A program made the position numbers and the translations under genes. This document shows positions 1 through 8,223 of a stretch of DNA of 23,279 bases, piece by piece (the stretch's first letter is position 1; the number at the start of each line of letters is the position of its first letter). Source of the DNA: Flavobacteriaceae bacterium (GTDB taxonomy: Bacteria; Bacteroidota; Bacteroidia; Flavobacteriales; Flavobacteriaceae); NCBI GenBank assembly GCA_947443815.1, contig CANEXR010000009.1:1-23279 (forward strand). Reading direction: 5' to 3'. The notes below the pieces were generated by a model that was given only the letters and a program-made list of their open reading frames with translations, was not told where the DNA came from and ran no database searches.

Positions 1-275
1 ATTTGTATTGGATTGCTTAAAGAAAGCGGTCTTGTATAAATTAATATTACTTTTTAAAGTCTTTTTTTATAAAACTACAATTGTTCTTTTTAGGAATAAA
101 AGTCTTATCAATTTTAAAATGAGGTATTTTTTGATGCTTAAATGAAATTCAGTTTGAATCTTAGGTTTGTTTGTTGATTTTAACAACTGTGCAAGCTTGT
201 TTCTAGTTCTAATATACTACTTTAGAGTATTCTTTTCTGTAAATAGTTAAGAAATAACTAATTATAGCTTGAAAT
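1..275. other. Left-edge intergenic region upstream of the patatin gene
   Basis: AT-rich DNA with no recognisable gene. Frame 1 is open for 12 codons from the window edge to a stop at 37-39 (ending LLKESGLV), so it could be the last few residues of an upstream gene, but this is too short to support a call. The only other signal is a possible promoter near 197-225, listed separately. No tRNA-like or strongly paired structure was seen. Confidence 0.5.
197..225 (+). promoter_or_regulatory. Possible Bacteroidota promoter for the patatin gene
   Basis: TTG at 197-199, an 18-bp spacer, then TACTTTAG at 218-225. The second box differs from the TAnnTTTG -7 consensus at one base. Transcription would start near 231 and leave a leader of about 45 nt before the ATG at 276. 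One mismatch in an AT-rich region makes a chance match quite possible. Confidence 0.35.
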
Positions 276-2639
276 ATGGAATATAGCCTCGGGTCTTTCT
301 ATCGGTTATCTTGTTTTTTTAAAAGAAACTTATTTTTGAAGATTTGTTTTTTACTTTTTTTTACAATTCCTCAAATTCAGTTTGCTCAAGTTAAAAAACC
401 AAAAATCGCATTGGTTTTAAGCGGTGGTGGAGCCAAAGGAATAGCGCATATACCCGTTATGCAGGCGCTAGATTCTTTGGGAATTGTTCCTGATTTAATA
501 ATAGGAACTAGTATGGGAAGTGTTGTGGGAGGTATGTATGCTATGGGTTATTCTGGAGACAGTATTGCTAAAATTGCCAATAACGCTCATTGGAATGATT
601 TACTTGGAGGTAGAATTTCTTTGACCAACGTAAGTGTTGAAGAAATGAGCGAATTCAACAGATATTTAATTGATATTGATGTTAAAAATTATAAGCCTAT
701 AATCAAATCCTCTTTATTGAATGATCAAAATTTAAGAGAATTTTTATCACTAACCACCTATCCCGTATACAATGTTTCGAACTTTGATAACTTGTCCATT
801 CCCTTTAGAGCCGTTACCACCGATATTGTAAATGGCAAGTTAATAGTACTTGATAAAGGATCTTTAAGTTTAGCCATGCGAGCAAGTATGTCTATTCCGG
901 GAGTTTTTAAGGCAATTCCGTACCAAAACACCTTGCTGGTTGATGGGGGGATTTTAGACAATTTCCCAACAGATATTGCAAAGAGTATGGGAGCCGATAT
1001 TATTATTGGTAGTGATGTAGGTGACGAAAATATGACGGTAGAAAAGTTAGAGAAACTTTCTTCCTTGATTTTTCAAGCGACAATGCTTGCTAGTAATTTG
1101 AAGAATGCTGAAAATAAAAAATTGTGTAATATTTTGATGAGTCATTATCCCAATTTAACCTATTCAACAGGGGATTTTCAAGCGAGTAAAGAAATTTATA
1201 AACAAGGAAAAATAGCCACCAATCAAAACTTGCCTGCTCTTATTGCTTTGGCTGAAAAACTAAAACAATATCCTCAAAGGCAACATAAATTACCTACTGT
1301 TGTAAATGAATTTCAATTAGATTCTATAATTTATAAAAATATTAGCACAGGCAATCTTAATCTTGTTAAGAATAGAGCGAATATTAAACCTTTTCAAAAA
1401 TATACTAGCAAAGACATTGTAGAGGGAATTGATAGGGCGATGGGAACCAACTTATTCAATCAAATTACATATAATGCGGTTGTCAATGAGGACAAAATAG
1501 TATTAGAATTAAATGGTTCAGAATATTATAGAAACCAAATGAAAGCCTCAATACATTTTGATAGCTTTAGGGGTTTTGGCGCTATTTTGAATTATACTGG
1601 AAGAAATCTTTTAGGGGAGTCTTCTCGAGTTTTAGTTAGTTTAGATATTGCGGAGCAACCTAGATTTCGTTTGCAATACCAAAAGATTTTTGGCGAAGAA
1701 AAAAATTGGTGGTGGCGATCTGAAATCTATGGGCATCAATTAACTCAGGATGTTACTATCAACAGAAAAACAGTAGACAATATTCGATACAATGCTCTTC
1801 ATTTTGTCAATCAGATAAATAGAAACATAAATGCATTAAAAAGTTATGTAGGAGTAGGTTTAGACTATAATTATACTCATTTGTTTCCCAAACAAGCTGC
1901 TGGATTTAGCACTATTTTTAGATTAAGTAGCTATTATCTAAATCAAATTGACGTACATGCAAGTTATACTTATAATGACTTGAACAAAGTATTTTTTGCT
2001 ACAAATGGGACAAAGTTAAAAGCTGTTTTTAGCCGTTCTTTAGTTCAGGATATTGATGTAAATTTTGCGGTATCAGATTTGCCAAATTATAGTGGTTCTA
2101 CTAATGGTTTTACAAAGTTAAGTATTGATTATGAAAAAAGAATTCCACTTCGTGACAAAATTACAATTGTATTAGGTGCAAGCACTAGTTTGCTTTTTGA
2201 AGATTCGCTTCAGGCCAATCAGCTATCAATAGCAGAATATGGGTATGCCGCAAACAGTTTTTTAGGGGGTTATCTTCCTAGTTCTAATAAAAACAATTAT
2301 ACTTTTGCTGGTTTACAGGAAAATGAGCTTAATGTCAGTCAGTTTGTAAAATTGAATTTTAGCCTTCAAACCAACCCATTGCCTAATTTATTTGTTATTC
2401 CACATCTCGATATTGCATCGGTTGGCTTTGGTGATATTGATGAATTTAAAAAAAATACATTTAGTTCAAAAGGCAAATGGCAAAATTATTCTGAAACCAG
2501 TTTTTTAATGTCAACCGGCGCGACTGTATCGTATAGTACTTTTTTGGGTCCTATTATATTTGATACTTATTGGATTAATGACAGCAAAAAAGTAAAATTA
2601 TTTTTCAGTATTGGATTGGTGTTTAATCCGTCTAATTAA
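276..2639 (+). CDS. Patatin-like phospholipase fused to an Omp85/surface-antigen-like barrel
   Basis: Predicted lipid acyl hydrolase of the patatin family, exported and anchored in the outer membrane by its own C-terminal barrel. A hydrophobic export signal (about residues 17-37, ending in FAQ) precedes the patatin domain. The catalytic parts are intact: oxyanion loop GGGAKG at 50-55, nucleophile motif GTSMG at 77-81 (Ser79), and DGG at 223-225 (Asp223 of the Ser-Asp dyad). Residues of about 345-415 look like a single POTRA-type domain. The remainder, to residue 787, alternates aromatic and polar residues as in a beta-barrel. The order patatin-POTRA-barrel is that of PlpD-like type Vd proteins, known from other bacteria; that assignment is by domain order. 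The start has a rather long n-region (about 17 residues before the hydrophobic core) and no internal Met offers a better one. The lipid substrate cannot be told from sequence. Confidence 0.9.
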   Translation: MEYSLGSFYRLSCFFKRNLFLKICFLLFFTIPQIQFAQVKKPKIALVLSGGGAKGIAHIPVMQALDSLGIVPDLIIGTSMGSVVGGMYAMGYSGDSIAKIANNAHWNDLLGGRISLTNVSVEEMSEFNRYLIDIDVKNYKPIIKSSLLNDQNLREFLSLTTYPVYNVSNFDNLSIPFRAVTTDIVNGKLIVLDKGSLSLAMRASMSIPGVFKAIPYQNTLLVDGGILDNFPTDIAKSMGADIIIGSDVGDENMTVEKLEKLSSLIFQATMLASNLKNAENKKLCNILMSHYPNLTYSTGDFQASKEIYKQGKIATNQNLPALIALAEKLKQYPQRQHKLPTVVNEFQLDSIIYKNISTGNLNLVKNRANIKPFQKYTSKDIVEGIDRAMGTNLFNQITYNAVVNEDKIVLELNGSEYYRNQMKASIHFDSFRGFGAILNYTGRNLLGESSRVLVSLDIAEQPRFRLQYQKIFGEEKNWWWRSEIYGHQLTQDVTINRKTVDNIRYNALHFVNQINRNINALKSYVGVGLDYNYTHLFPKQAAGFSTIFRLSSYYLNQIDVHASYTYNDLNKVFFATNGTKLKAVFSRSLVQDIDVNFAVSDLPNYSGSTNGFTKLSIDYEKRIPLRDKITIVLGASTSLLFEDSLQANQLSIAEYGYAANSFLGGYLPSSNKNNYTFAGLQENELNVSQFVKLNFSLQTNPLPNLFVIPHLDIASVGFGDIDEFKKNTFSSKGKWQNYSETSFLMSTGATVSYSTFLGPIIFDTYWINDSKKVKLFFSIGLVFNPSN

Positions 2640-2661
2640 ATATGGTCTTTTAGTTTTAAAA

Positions 2662-2710
2662 TTTAATTTATACTGAAACAAGTTTTAGAAAGCATCAGGT
2701 ATAAATTAAA
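2662..2710. repeat. Imperfect inverted repeat after the patatin gene
   Basis: Arms 2662-2676 and 2695-2710 pair over about 15 bp with one bulged G (core TTAATTTATAC against GTATAAATTAA) around an 18-nt loop. It begins 22 bp after the patatin stop. No run of T follows, so it is not a classic intrinsic terminator. It may protect the mRNA 3' end or simply reflect AT-rich sequence. Confidence 0.45.
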
Positions 2711-2753
2711 ATATCTTCTAGTGCTTTAGGAGCATTGTAGTTATGGAAAACAA

Positions 2754-2781
2754 AAAACCCGTTTCGAAAGAAACGGGTTTT
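2754..2781 (-). terminator. Intrinsic terminator of rplU-rpmA
   Basis: Perfect 12-bp stem (AAAACCCGTTTC at 2754-2765 against GAAACGGGTTTT at 2770-2781) with a four-base loop. On the minus strand it lies 20 bp after the rpmA stop and is followed by TTTTTTG and more T. It could also stop read-through from the patatin gene on the plus strand, where the T tract is shorter. Confidence 0.9.
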
Positions 2782-2801
2782 GTACTAATTGAGAAAATCA
2801 A

Positions 2802-3068
2802 TTATGCTTCAACTTCAAATGGAAGGATAGAAACGTATGATTTGTTATCTCTTTTCTTTTGGAACTTAACAACTCCATCTACTCTTGCGTGTAGGGTGTG
2901 ATCTTTACTGATGTAAACATTTTCACCTGGATTGTGTTTAGAACCTCTTTGTCTTACGATGATGTTCCCAGCAATAGCAGCTTGACCACCAAAAATCTTT
3001 ACGCCTAAACGTTTTGATTCTGATTCTCTACCATTCTTAGAACTACCGACACCTTTCTTGTGAGCCAT
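2802..3068 (-). CDS. rpmA: 50S ribosomal protein L27
   Basis: Component of the large ribosomal subunit whose N-terminus reaches toward the peptidyl-transferase centre. The 88-residue protein starts MAHKKGVGSSKNGRES, the hallmark L27 N-terminus, and contains the conserved GSKHNPGENV stretch at about 62-71. There is no cleavable N-terminal extension of the kind found in Firmicutes L27. It lies 24 bp downstream of rplU on the same strand, the usual L21-L27 pairing, and ends just before a strong intrinsic terminator, so the two are almost certainly one transcript. Confidence 0.98.
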   Translation of the reverse strand: MAHKKGVGSSKNGRESESKRLGVKIFGGQAAIAGNIIVRQRGSKHNPGENVYISKDHTLHARVDGVVKFQKKRDNKSYVSILPFEVEA

Positions 3069-3092
3069 GACGTATTGGTTTTAATATTGTTA

Positions 3093-3518
3093 TTATTCTT
3101 GTGTATCTTCTTTTTTAGCTTTAGGAGCTTTTTTTACTTTAGGAGCTACTGCTTCTTCTGTAGTTGCTTCAACTGCTGCTTTTTTCGGAGCTGCTTTTTT
3201 AGCGCCTGATGCAGTAATACCTTCAATTACAATTTGAGTAAGATATTGTCTGTGACCATTTCTCTTTTTGTATCCTTTTCTTCTTTTCTTTTTGAAAACG
3301 ATAACTTTGTCTCCTTTTAAGTGTTGTAACACTTTAGCTTCTACTGAAGCACCTTCTATAGCTGGGGCGCCTAAAGTTACATTACCATTATCGTCTAATA
3401 AAAGAACTTTGTCAAAAGAAACTTTTGAACCTTCTTCGTTAGCCAAACGGTGAACATAAACCTTTAAGTCTTTGCTTACTTTAAATTGTTGCCCTGCTAT
3501 CTCTACGATTGCATACAT
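3093..3518 (-). CDS. rplU: 50S ribosomal protein L21 with a charged C-terminal tail
   Basis: Large-subunit ribosomal protein that binds 23S rRNA. The start MYAIVEIAGQQFKV and the basic loop FKKKRRKGYKKRNGHRQ (about 75-91) identify it. The core ends near residue 103, the usual full length for bacterial L21. A further 38 residues rich in Ala, Lys, Pro and Glu (104-141) follow and look disordered. It is first in the rplU-rpmA operon. A full-consensus promoter lies 31 bp upstream of the start codon, with a perfect palindrome just beyond it. Confidence 0.97.
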   Translation of the reverse strand: MYAIVEIAGQQFKVSKDLKVYVHRLANEEGSKVSFDKVLLLDDNGNVTLGAPAIEGASVEAKVLQHLKGDKVIVFKKKRRKGYKKRNGHRQYLTQIVIEGITASGAKKAAPKKAAVEATTEEAVAPKVKKAPKAKKEDTQE

Positions 3519-3548
3519 ACCAAATTGATTTATTGATTTTTAAGGTTG

Positions 3549-3578
3549 CAAATATACAATTAAATATTTAACCTGCAA
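3549..3578 (-). promoter_or_regulatory. Consensus Bacteroidota promoter of rplU-rpmA
   Basis: On the minus strand TTG (3576-3578), exactly 19 bp, then TATATTTG (3549-3556). This matches the -33 TTG and -7 TAnnTTTG boxes of Bacteroidota primary sigma factors without mismatch. The expected transcription start is near 3543, giving a leader of about 25 nt. Confidence 0.8.
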
Positions 3579-3582
3579 TTCC

Positions 3583-3601
3583 TGTGATAAAAAATATCAC
3601 A
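3583..3601. promoter_or_regulatory. Perfect 19-bp palindrome upstream of the rplU promoter
   Basis: TGTGATA, five A, TATCACA: seven-base arms that match exactly, ending 5 bp upstream of the -33 box. The half-site resembles CRP/FNR half-sites (TGTGA) but the spacing is nine bases rather than six, so it is not a canonical site of that family. It could be an operator for an unknown dyad-binding regulator. Confidence 0.4.
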
Positions 3602-3724
3602 TCTATTATTTAGTTGCTGTTCTTCAAGTATTTTATTTTGTTTTCGTCAGAAATATTCCATAGTAAACTAGTGTTAAATTTTTGTCAAAAGCCAAATGAT
3701 TTCTCTTTACAAACTAAAAAAAGG

Positions 3725-3732
3725 TATTTTTG
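3725..3732 (+). promoter_or_regulatory. Possible -7 box for the M16 peptidase operon
   Basis: TATTTTTG matches TAnnTTTG and lies 58 bp before the ATG at 3790. There is no clear TTG at the expected distance upstream; the nearest candidate is TTTA at 3706-3709. The call rests on the -7 box alone. Confidence 0.35.
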
Positions 3733-3789
3733 GTGTAACAATGATTTTGGTTAGGCAACTAACACTAAATAAAAAATGTATTAATCTTT

Positions 3790-5115
3790 ATGAAAAAATC
3801 AATAATGATGTTAAGTGCTGCGCTTATGCTTGGAGGAGTAGCTTCGGCTCAAAAAGTAGCTTTCGAAGAATACGATTTAGATAATGGTATGCATGTCATA
3901 TTACACAATGACCCTTCCGCACCCGTTGTTGTGACTTCGGTAATGTACCATGTTGGATCGAAAGATGAAGCCCCAGATCGAACTGGTTTTGCTCACTTTT
4001 TTGAACACTTATTATTTGAAGGAACCGAAAATATCAAACGCGGTGAGTGGATGAAAATCGTTACTGCAAACGGAGGTACTAATAATGCCAACACTACGGA
4101 TGACAGAACGTATTATTACGAAGTTTTTCCGTCTAATAATTTAGAATTAGCACTTTGGATGGAATCCGAAAGACTGATGCATCCTGTGATTAATAAAATA
4201 GGAGTTGATACTCAAAATGAAGTTGTAAAAGAAGAAAAAAGAACCAGCTTTGATAATCGTCCTTACGGAAATATTCTGACTGTTGTCAAAGAAAATATGT
4301 TTACCAAACATCCGTATCGCTGGACAACAATTGGATCGATGAAAGATTTAGATGCTGCAACTTTGGAAGAATTTCAAGCCTTCAATAAAAAATTCTACAC
4401 GCCAAACAATGCTGTTTTAGTTGTAGCTGGTGATTTTGAAAAAGGACAAGCTAAAGATTGGATTCAAAAATACTTTGGACCAATAAAAAAAGGAGTGGAA
4501 TTGAAAAAAGAAACTTTTGTAGAAGAACCAATTACTCAAACTATAAAAGCAACTTATGAAGATGCTAACATTCAGATTCCAATGTTGGTTGCATCATACA
4601 GAACACCATCTATGAAATCTAGAGATGCTAGAGTTTTAGATTTGATTTCTTCTTATTTGAGCGATGGCAAAAGTTCAAAATTGTACAAAAAAATTGTTGA
4701 TGATAAAAAAATGGCTTTACAAATAGGAGCTGTTGGATTTAGTCAAGAAGATTACGGAATGTATATTTTGTATGGATTGCCAATGGGAACCAGTACTTCA
4801 GAAGATTTATTGAAAGAAATCGATGAAGAAATTGTAAAAATTCAAACTGATTTAATTTCAGAAAAAGATTTTCAAAAATTGCAAAATAAATTTGATAATA
4901 ATTATGTAAACGCAAATTCTAATGTGGAAGGAATAGCCGAAAACTTAGCAACCTATTATATGTTGTATAAAGATGTAAATCTAATCAACACCGAAATTGA
5001 ATTATTACATTCTATTACTCGTGAAGAAATTAGAGAAGTGGCGAAGAAATATTTAAATCCAAATCAACGATTGATTTTGGATTACATTCCATCAAAAGAG
5101 AAAGCTCAAAACTAA
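3790..5115 (+). CDS. M16 family zinc metallopeptidase, catalytic subunit
   Basis: Predicted exported zinc endopeptidase of the pitrilysin/insulinase family (M16), acting in the periplasm. An N-terminal signal peptide ends near residue 20 (GGVASAQ). The inverted zinc motif HxxEH is intact at His69-Glu72-His73 (HFFEH). Glutamates at 144, 148 and 149, about 76 residues further on, include the expected third zinc ligand. At 441 residues it has the two-domain length of half an M16 clamshell. The next gene, 14 bp downstream, encodes an M16 homologue without the zinc motif. Paired active and inactive subunits forming one heterodimer are known for bacterial M16B enzymes. The substrate is unknown; in this family it is usually short or unfolded peptides. 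Confidence 0.93.
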   Translation: MKKSIMMLSAALMLGGVASAQKVAFEEYDLDNGMHVILHNDPSAPVVVTSVMYHVGSKDEAPDRTGFAHFFEHLLFEGTENIKRGEWMKIVTANGGTNNANTTDDRTYYYEVFPSNNLELALWMESERLMHPVINKIGVDTQNEVVKEEKRTSFDNRPYGNILTVVKENMFTKHPYRWTTIGSMKDLDAATLEEFQAFNKKFYTPNNAVLVVAGDFEKGQAKDWIQKYFGPIKKGVELKKETFVEEPITQTIKATYEDANIQIPMLVASYRTPSMKSRDARVLDLISSYLSDGKSSKLYKKIVDDKKMALQIGAVGFSQEDYGMYILYGLPMGTSTSEDLLKEIDEEIVKIQTDLISEKDFQKLQNKFDNNYVNANSNVEGIAENLATYYMLYKDVNLINTEIELLHSITREEIREVAKKYLNPNQRLILDYIPSKEKAQN

Positions 5116-5129
5116 GACATATCATAACT

Positions 5130-7178
5130 ATGAAAAAAATAAATATAGTATTCATTTTATTGATTCTAACAGGAATTATGCAGGCACAAGATCGTACACA
5201 GCCCAAGTCAGGCAAATCCCCAGTTGTAAATATCAAAAAACCACAATCTTTTGTTTTGCCAAATGGTTTGAAGGTAATGATTGTTGAAAACCACAAATTG
5301 CCGAGAGTATCCTTTAGTTTATCATTAGACAACGCCCCTTTTGCAGAAGGAAACAAAAAAGGAGTTGACGAATTAACCAGTAGTTTATTGGGAAATGGAA
5401 GTAAAAAAATTAATAAAGACGTTTTTAATGAAGAAGTTGATTTTTTAGGAGCAAATATTAATTTTAGCTCTCAAGGTGCCTATGCTAGTACCCTTTCAAA
5501 ATATTCAGTACGTGTTTTAGAATTAATGGCCGACGGTGCTTTGCAACCCAATTTTACACAAGAAGAATTTGATAAAGAAAGAGCTAAGATAATAGAAGGT
5601 CTTAAAGCAGACGAAAAAAGTGTTCCAGCTATTGCAGATCGAGTTGTGAATGCTTTAGCATTTGGAAAAAATCATCCATCAGGAGAATATATGACCGAAG
5701 AAACATTGAAAAATGTCACTCTTGCCGATGTTCAATCGAACTATAATAATTATTTTGTACCCGAAAATGCCTATTTAGTTATTATTGGTGATGTAAAATT
5801 TAAGAATGTAAAAGCTGCTGTAGAAAAATTATTTGGTCCTTGGGAGAAAAAAACGACACCAAAGCTAACCTATGTTGCGCCACAAAATGTAAATGGAATG
5901 CAAATTAATTTTGTAGATGTTTCTAATGCCGTTCAGTCAGAAATTTCATTGGTAAATACGTTGAATCTAAGGATGAATGATCCTGATTTTTTTCCAGCAG
6001 TAATTGCAAATCAAATTCTTGGAGGTGATTTTAATAGTTACTTGAATATGAATTTACGTGAAAAACATGCTTGGACTTATGGCGCAAATTCTACTATTGG
6101 AAGTGGAAAATATGTTACTAAATTTAGAGCTACATCGGCCGTTAGAAATGTTGTTACCGATAGTGCTGTAGTAGAATTCATTAAAGAAATCAAAAAAATC
6201 AGAACTGAAAAAGTAGCGGACGATGTATTAAGTAATGTAAAAGCAGGTTATATAGGTCGATTTGTTATGCAAGTCGAAAAACCTCAAGCAGTTGCTAGAT
6301 ATGCATTAAACATAGAAACAGAAGGACTTCCTGCTGACTTTTATGAAAAATACATTCAAACGATTAACGCTGTAACTGCAGATGATGTTATTCGAGTAGC
6401 CAATAAATATTTTCCAATTGATAGCACCCGAATAGTAATTGTTGGAAAAGGTTCAGAAGTCATTCCAGCTTTGGAAAAACTAAATATTCCAATGTTCTTT
6501 TTTGATAAATTCGGAAATCCATTAGAAAAACCGGTATTTAAAAAACCGATACCTTCAGATGTAACGGTTAAAACGGTTTTGGATAATTACATCAAAGCTA
6601 TTGGTGGCGAAAAAGCGGTTGCTGCCGTAAAAACTATTGCTATGAATGGTTCAACAGTGATTCCACAAGCACCCTCGCCCTTAAGTTTTGTGTCAAAAAT
6701 TGATGCCAAAGGGAAGTTAATGGTAGAATTAGCTATGGGATCAATGAGTTTGATGAAACAAGTGGTAAACGAAAAAGGAGCTTATGTACAGCAACAAGGC
6801 CAACGTAGGGATATTGAAGGTTCGGATTTAGCGGATATGAAAGCAGGAGCCACCACATTTGAAGAATTGCTACTGGCCAAAAGAGCAGGGGTTGTTCTAG
6901 ACGGAATTGAATCCGTTAATGGGAAAGAAGCTTATGCTCTAAAAAACGGAAAAACAACATTTTATTATGATGTAGTTTCAGGATTAAAAGTGGCCGAAAC
7001 CAAAACCATGGAACAAGGAGGGCAAACGATAAGTCAAACCACAAATTATGGAGATTATAGAGCTGTAAAAGGGGTGAAAGTTCCTTTCAATATTATCCAA
7101 AATGTAGGTTTTGAATTGGATATAAAAATCGCAGAGGTTAAGATTAATGAAGGAGTAACAGATGCTGATTTTAAATAA
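5130..7178 (+). CDS. M16 peptidase-like non-catalytic subunit with a C-terminal extra domain
   Basis: Partner subunit of the preceding M16 peptidase. A signal peptide (residues 1-20, ending MQAQ) is followed by two M16 domains (about 35-455). The HxxEH motif is absent: the equivalent position reads GVDELTSSLLGNG. The second half keeps LREKHAWTYGA (about 310-320), the conserved Arg/Tyr element typical of the non-catalytic partner. About 205 further residues (475-682) are not part of M16. They contain YIKAIGGEKAV, YYDVVSGLKVAE and VKVPFNI, a pattern resembling LolA/LppX-type lipoprotein-binding beta folds; this is inference from pattern. Total length, 682 residues, is well above the 420-450 of a plain subunit. 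Translation is probably coupled to the upstream gene, and a terminator follows 22 bp after the stop. Confidence 0.9.
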   Translation: MKKINIVFILLILTGIMQAQDRTQPKSGKSPVVNIKKPQSFVLPNGLKVMIVENHKLPRVSFSLSLDNAPFAEGNKKGVDELTSSLLGNGSKKINKDVFNEEVDFLGANINFSSQGAYASTLSKYSVRVLELMADGALQPNFTQEEFDKERAKIIEGLKADEKSVPAIADRVVNALAFGKNHPSGEYMTEETLKNVTLADVQSNYNNYFVPENAYLVIIGDVKFKNVKAAVEKLFGPWEKKTTPKLTYVAPQNVNGMQINFVDVSNAVQSEISLVNTLNLRMNDPDFFPAVIANQILGGDFNSYLNMNLREKHAWTYGANSTIGSGKYVTKFRATSAVRNVVTDSAVVEFIKEIKKIRTEKVADDVLSNVKAGYIGRFVMQVEKPQAVARYALNIETEGLPADFYEKYIQTINAVTADDVIRVANKYFPIDSTRIVIVGKGSEVIPALEKLNIPMFFFDKFGNPLEKPVFKKPIPSDVTVKTVLDNYIKAIGGEKAVAAVKTIAMNGSTVIPQAPSPLSFVSKIDAKGKLMVELAMGSMSLMKQVVNEKGAYVQQQGQRRDIEGSDLADMKAGATTFEELLLAKRAGVVLDGIESVNGKEAYALKNGKTTFYYDVVSGLKVAETKTMEQGGQTISQTTNYGDYRAVKGVKVPFNIIQNVGFELDIKIAEVKINEGVTDADFK

Positions 7179-7199
7179 TCAAGGGTTAGAATTAATTAC

Positions 7200-7225
7200 A
7201 AAGGCCATCTTTTTAGATGGCCTTT
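7200..7225 (+). terminator. Intrinsic terminator of the M16 operon
   Basis: Perfect 11-bp stem (AAAGGCCATCT at 7200-7210 against AGATGGCCTTT at 7215-7225) with a TTTT loop, followed by GCTTTTT. It lies 22 bp after the M16 operon stop and 24 bp from the convergent transporter gene end, so it may also terminate the minus-strand transcript. Confidence 0.88.
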
Positions 7226-7248
7226 GCTTTTTGGATTAAAAATTTAAA

Positions 7249-8115
7249 TTATTTTTTTGCCGATAAATAAACCCCGATTAAAACAATAAAAGCACCAATA
7301 AACTGAACTGGAGTAAGCATTTCATGGTCTAAGAGCCCCCAAAAAAAAGCAACAACAGGGATTAAATAAGTTACCGAAGTTGCAAATACAGGAGATGACA
7401 TTTGAATTAATTTAAAGAAAAGAATATTTGCAATTCCTGTTCCAACAACTCCTAAAATTAATATAAATAATACCGATTGTTGTACTTCGTGTACATGTAT
7501 AACATCAAAAAAACCAGAAAAGAATAAAATGGTCGAAGCAGGAAGGAGTAACACCATGAAATTTCCAGTGGTAATACTCAATGGTGTTAAATTATGCAGG
7601 TATTTCTTGATGAGATTCACATTAGTTGCATAACAAATGGAGGCAATCAATACCAAAATAGCATAATAGTAATTCTGTTCAGGGTGATGTATAGCACCAT
7701 TCAAAATCAATAAAGCACTTCCAATTAAACCAATTAAGACTCCAAAAATTTGATTTCTTCTAAATTGTAATCCAAAGGCCAAAGCGCCCAAAATTAAAGT
7801 ATTTAGCGGTGTCAAAGAGTTTAGAATGGAGCTTACAGAGCTGTCAATTTGAGTTTGAGCAATTGCAAAAAGATAAGCAGGTATAAAGGTGCCAAACATG
7901 GAAGTTAACGCAATATATTTCCATTGATATAAAGGAATTTTTGCTAAACTTTTAAAACCAATTAACAATAAAAAAACGGCTGCAAATATAATTCGCAAAG
8001 AACCCAATTGAAAAGCTGTTAAGCCAATCAAACCTTTTTTTATCAAAATAAATGAGCTTCCCCAAATTAGTGAAAGTAGCGTTAAATAAATCCATTTCAA
8101 TTGTTTTGCTAACAT
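7249..8115 (-). CDS. EamA-family (DMT superfamily) transporter
   Basis: Inner-membrane transporter of the drug/metabolite superfamily, likely an exporter of a small metabolite or amino acid. The 288-residue length and about ten hydrophobic helices in two repeats of five match the EamA family. The first repeat begins with the typical LLSLIWGSSFILIKKGL (about 14-30) and PLNTLILGAL (about 103-112). The second ends with PVVAFFWGLLDHEML and QFIGAFIVLIGVYLS. It stands alone, divergent from the HMA lipoprotein and convergent with the M16 operon, so context gives no substrate. Family membership is firm; specificity is unknown. Confidence 0.9.
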   Translation of the reverse strand: MLAKQLKWIYLTLLSLIWGSSFILIKKGLIGLTAFQLGSLRIIFAAVFLLLIGFKSLAKIPLYQWKYIALTSMFGTFIPAYLFAIAQTQIDSSVSSILNSLTPLNTLILGALAFGLQFRRNQIFGVLIGLIGSALLILNGAIHHPEQNYYYAILVLIASICYATNVNLIKKYLHNLTPLSITTGNFMVLLLPASTILFFSGFFDVIHVHEVQQSVLFILILGVVGTGIANILFFKLIQMSSPVFATSVTYLIPVVAFFWGLLDHEMLTPVQFIGAFIVLIGVYLSAKK

Positions 8116-8175
8116 AAACTTTTAATTTGCACCAAAATTGTAATTATTTTATGAATTTATAGGTCTTTTTTTAAT

Positions 8176-8183
8176 TAATTTTG
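8176..8183 (+). promoter_or_regulatory. Possible -7 box for the HMA lipoprotein gene
   Basis: TAATTTTG fits TAnnTTTG and lies 41 bp before the ATG at 8224. No TTG sits at 17-23 bp upstream, so only the -7 element supports it. Confidence 0.3.
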
Positions 8184-8223
8184 CGATGCTTTATAACAAG
8201 AAATTAATTTAAATAAAAATATA

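Noticed and set aside
3583..3601. CRP or FNR binding site
   Set aside because: The half-site matches, but the central spacing is nine bases rather than six.
3696..3884. 62-codon open frame ahead of the M16 gene
   Set aside because: It overlaps the M16 signal-peptide region in another frame and looks like no known protein; the interval carries the promoter.
5130..7178. Catalytically active M16 peptidase
   Set aside because: No HxxEH or HxxxEH motif is present at the expected place; only the non-catalytic partner features remain.
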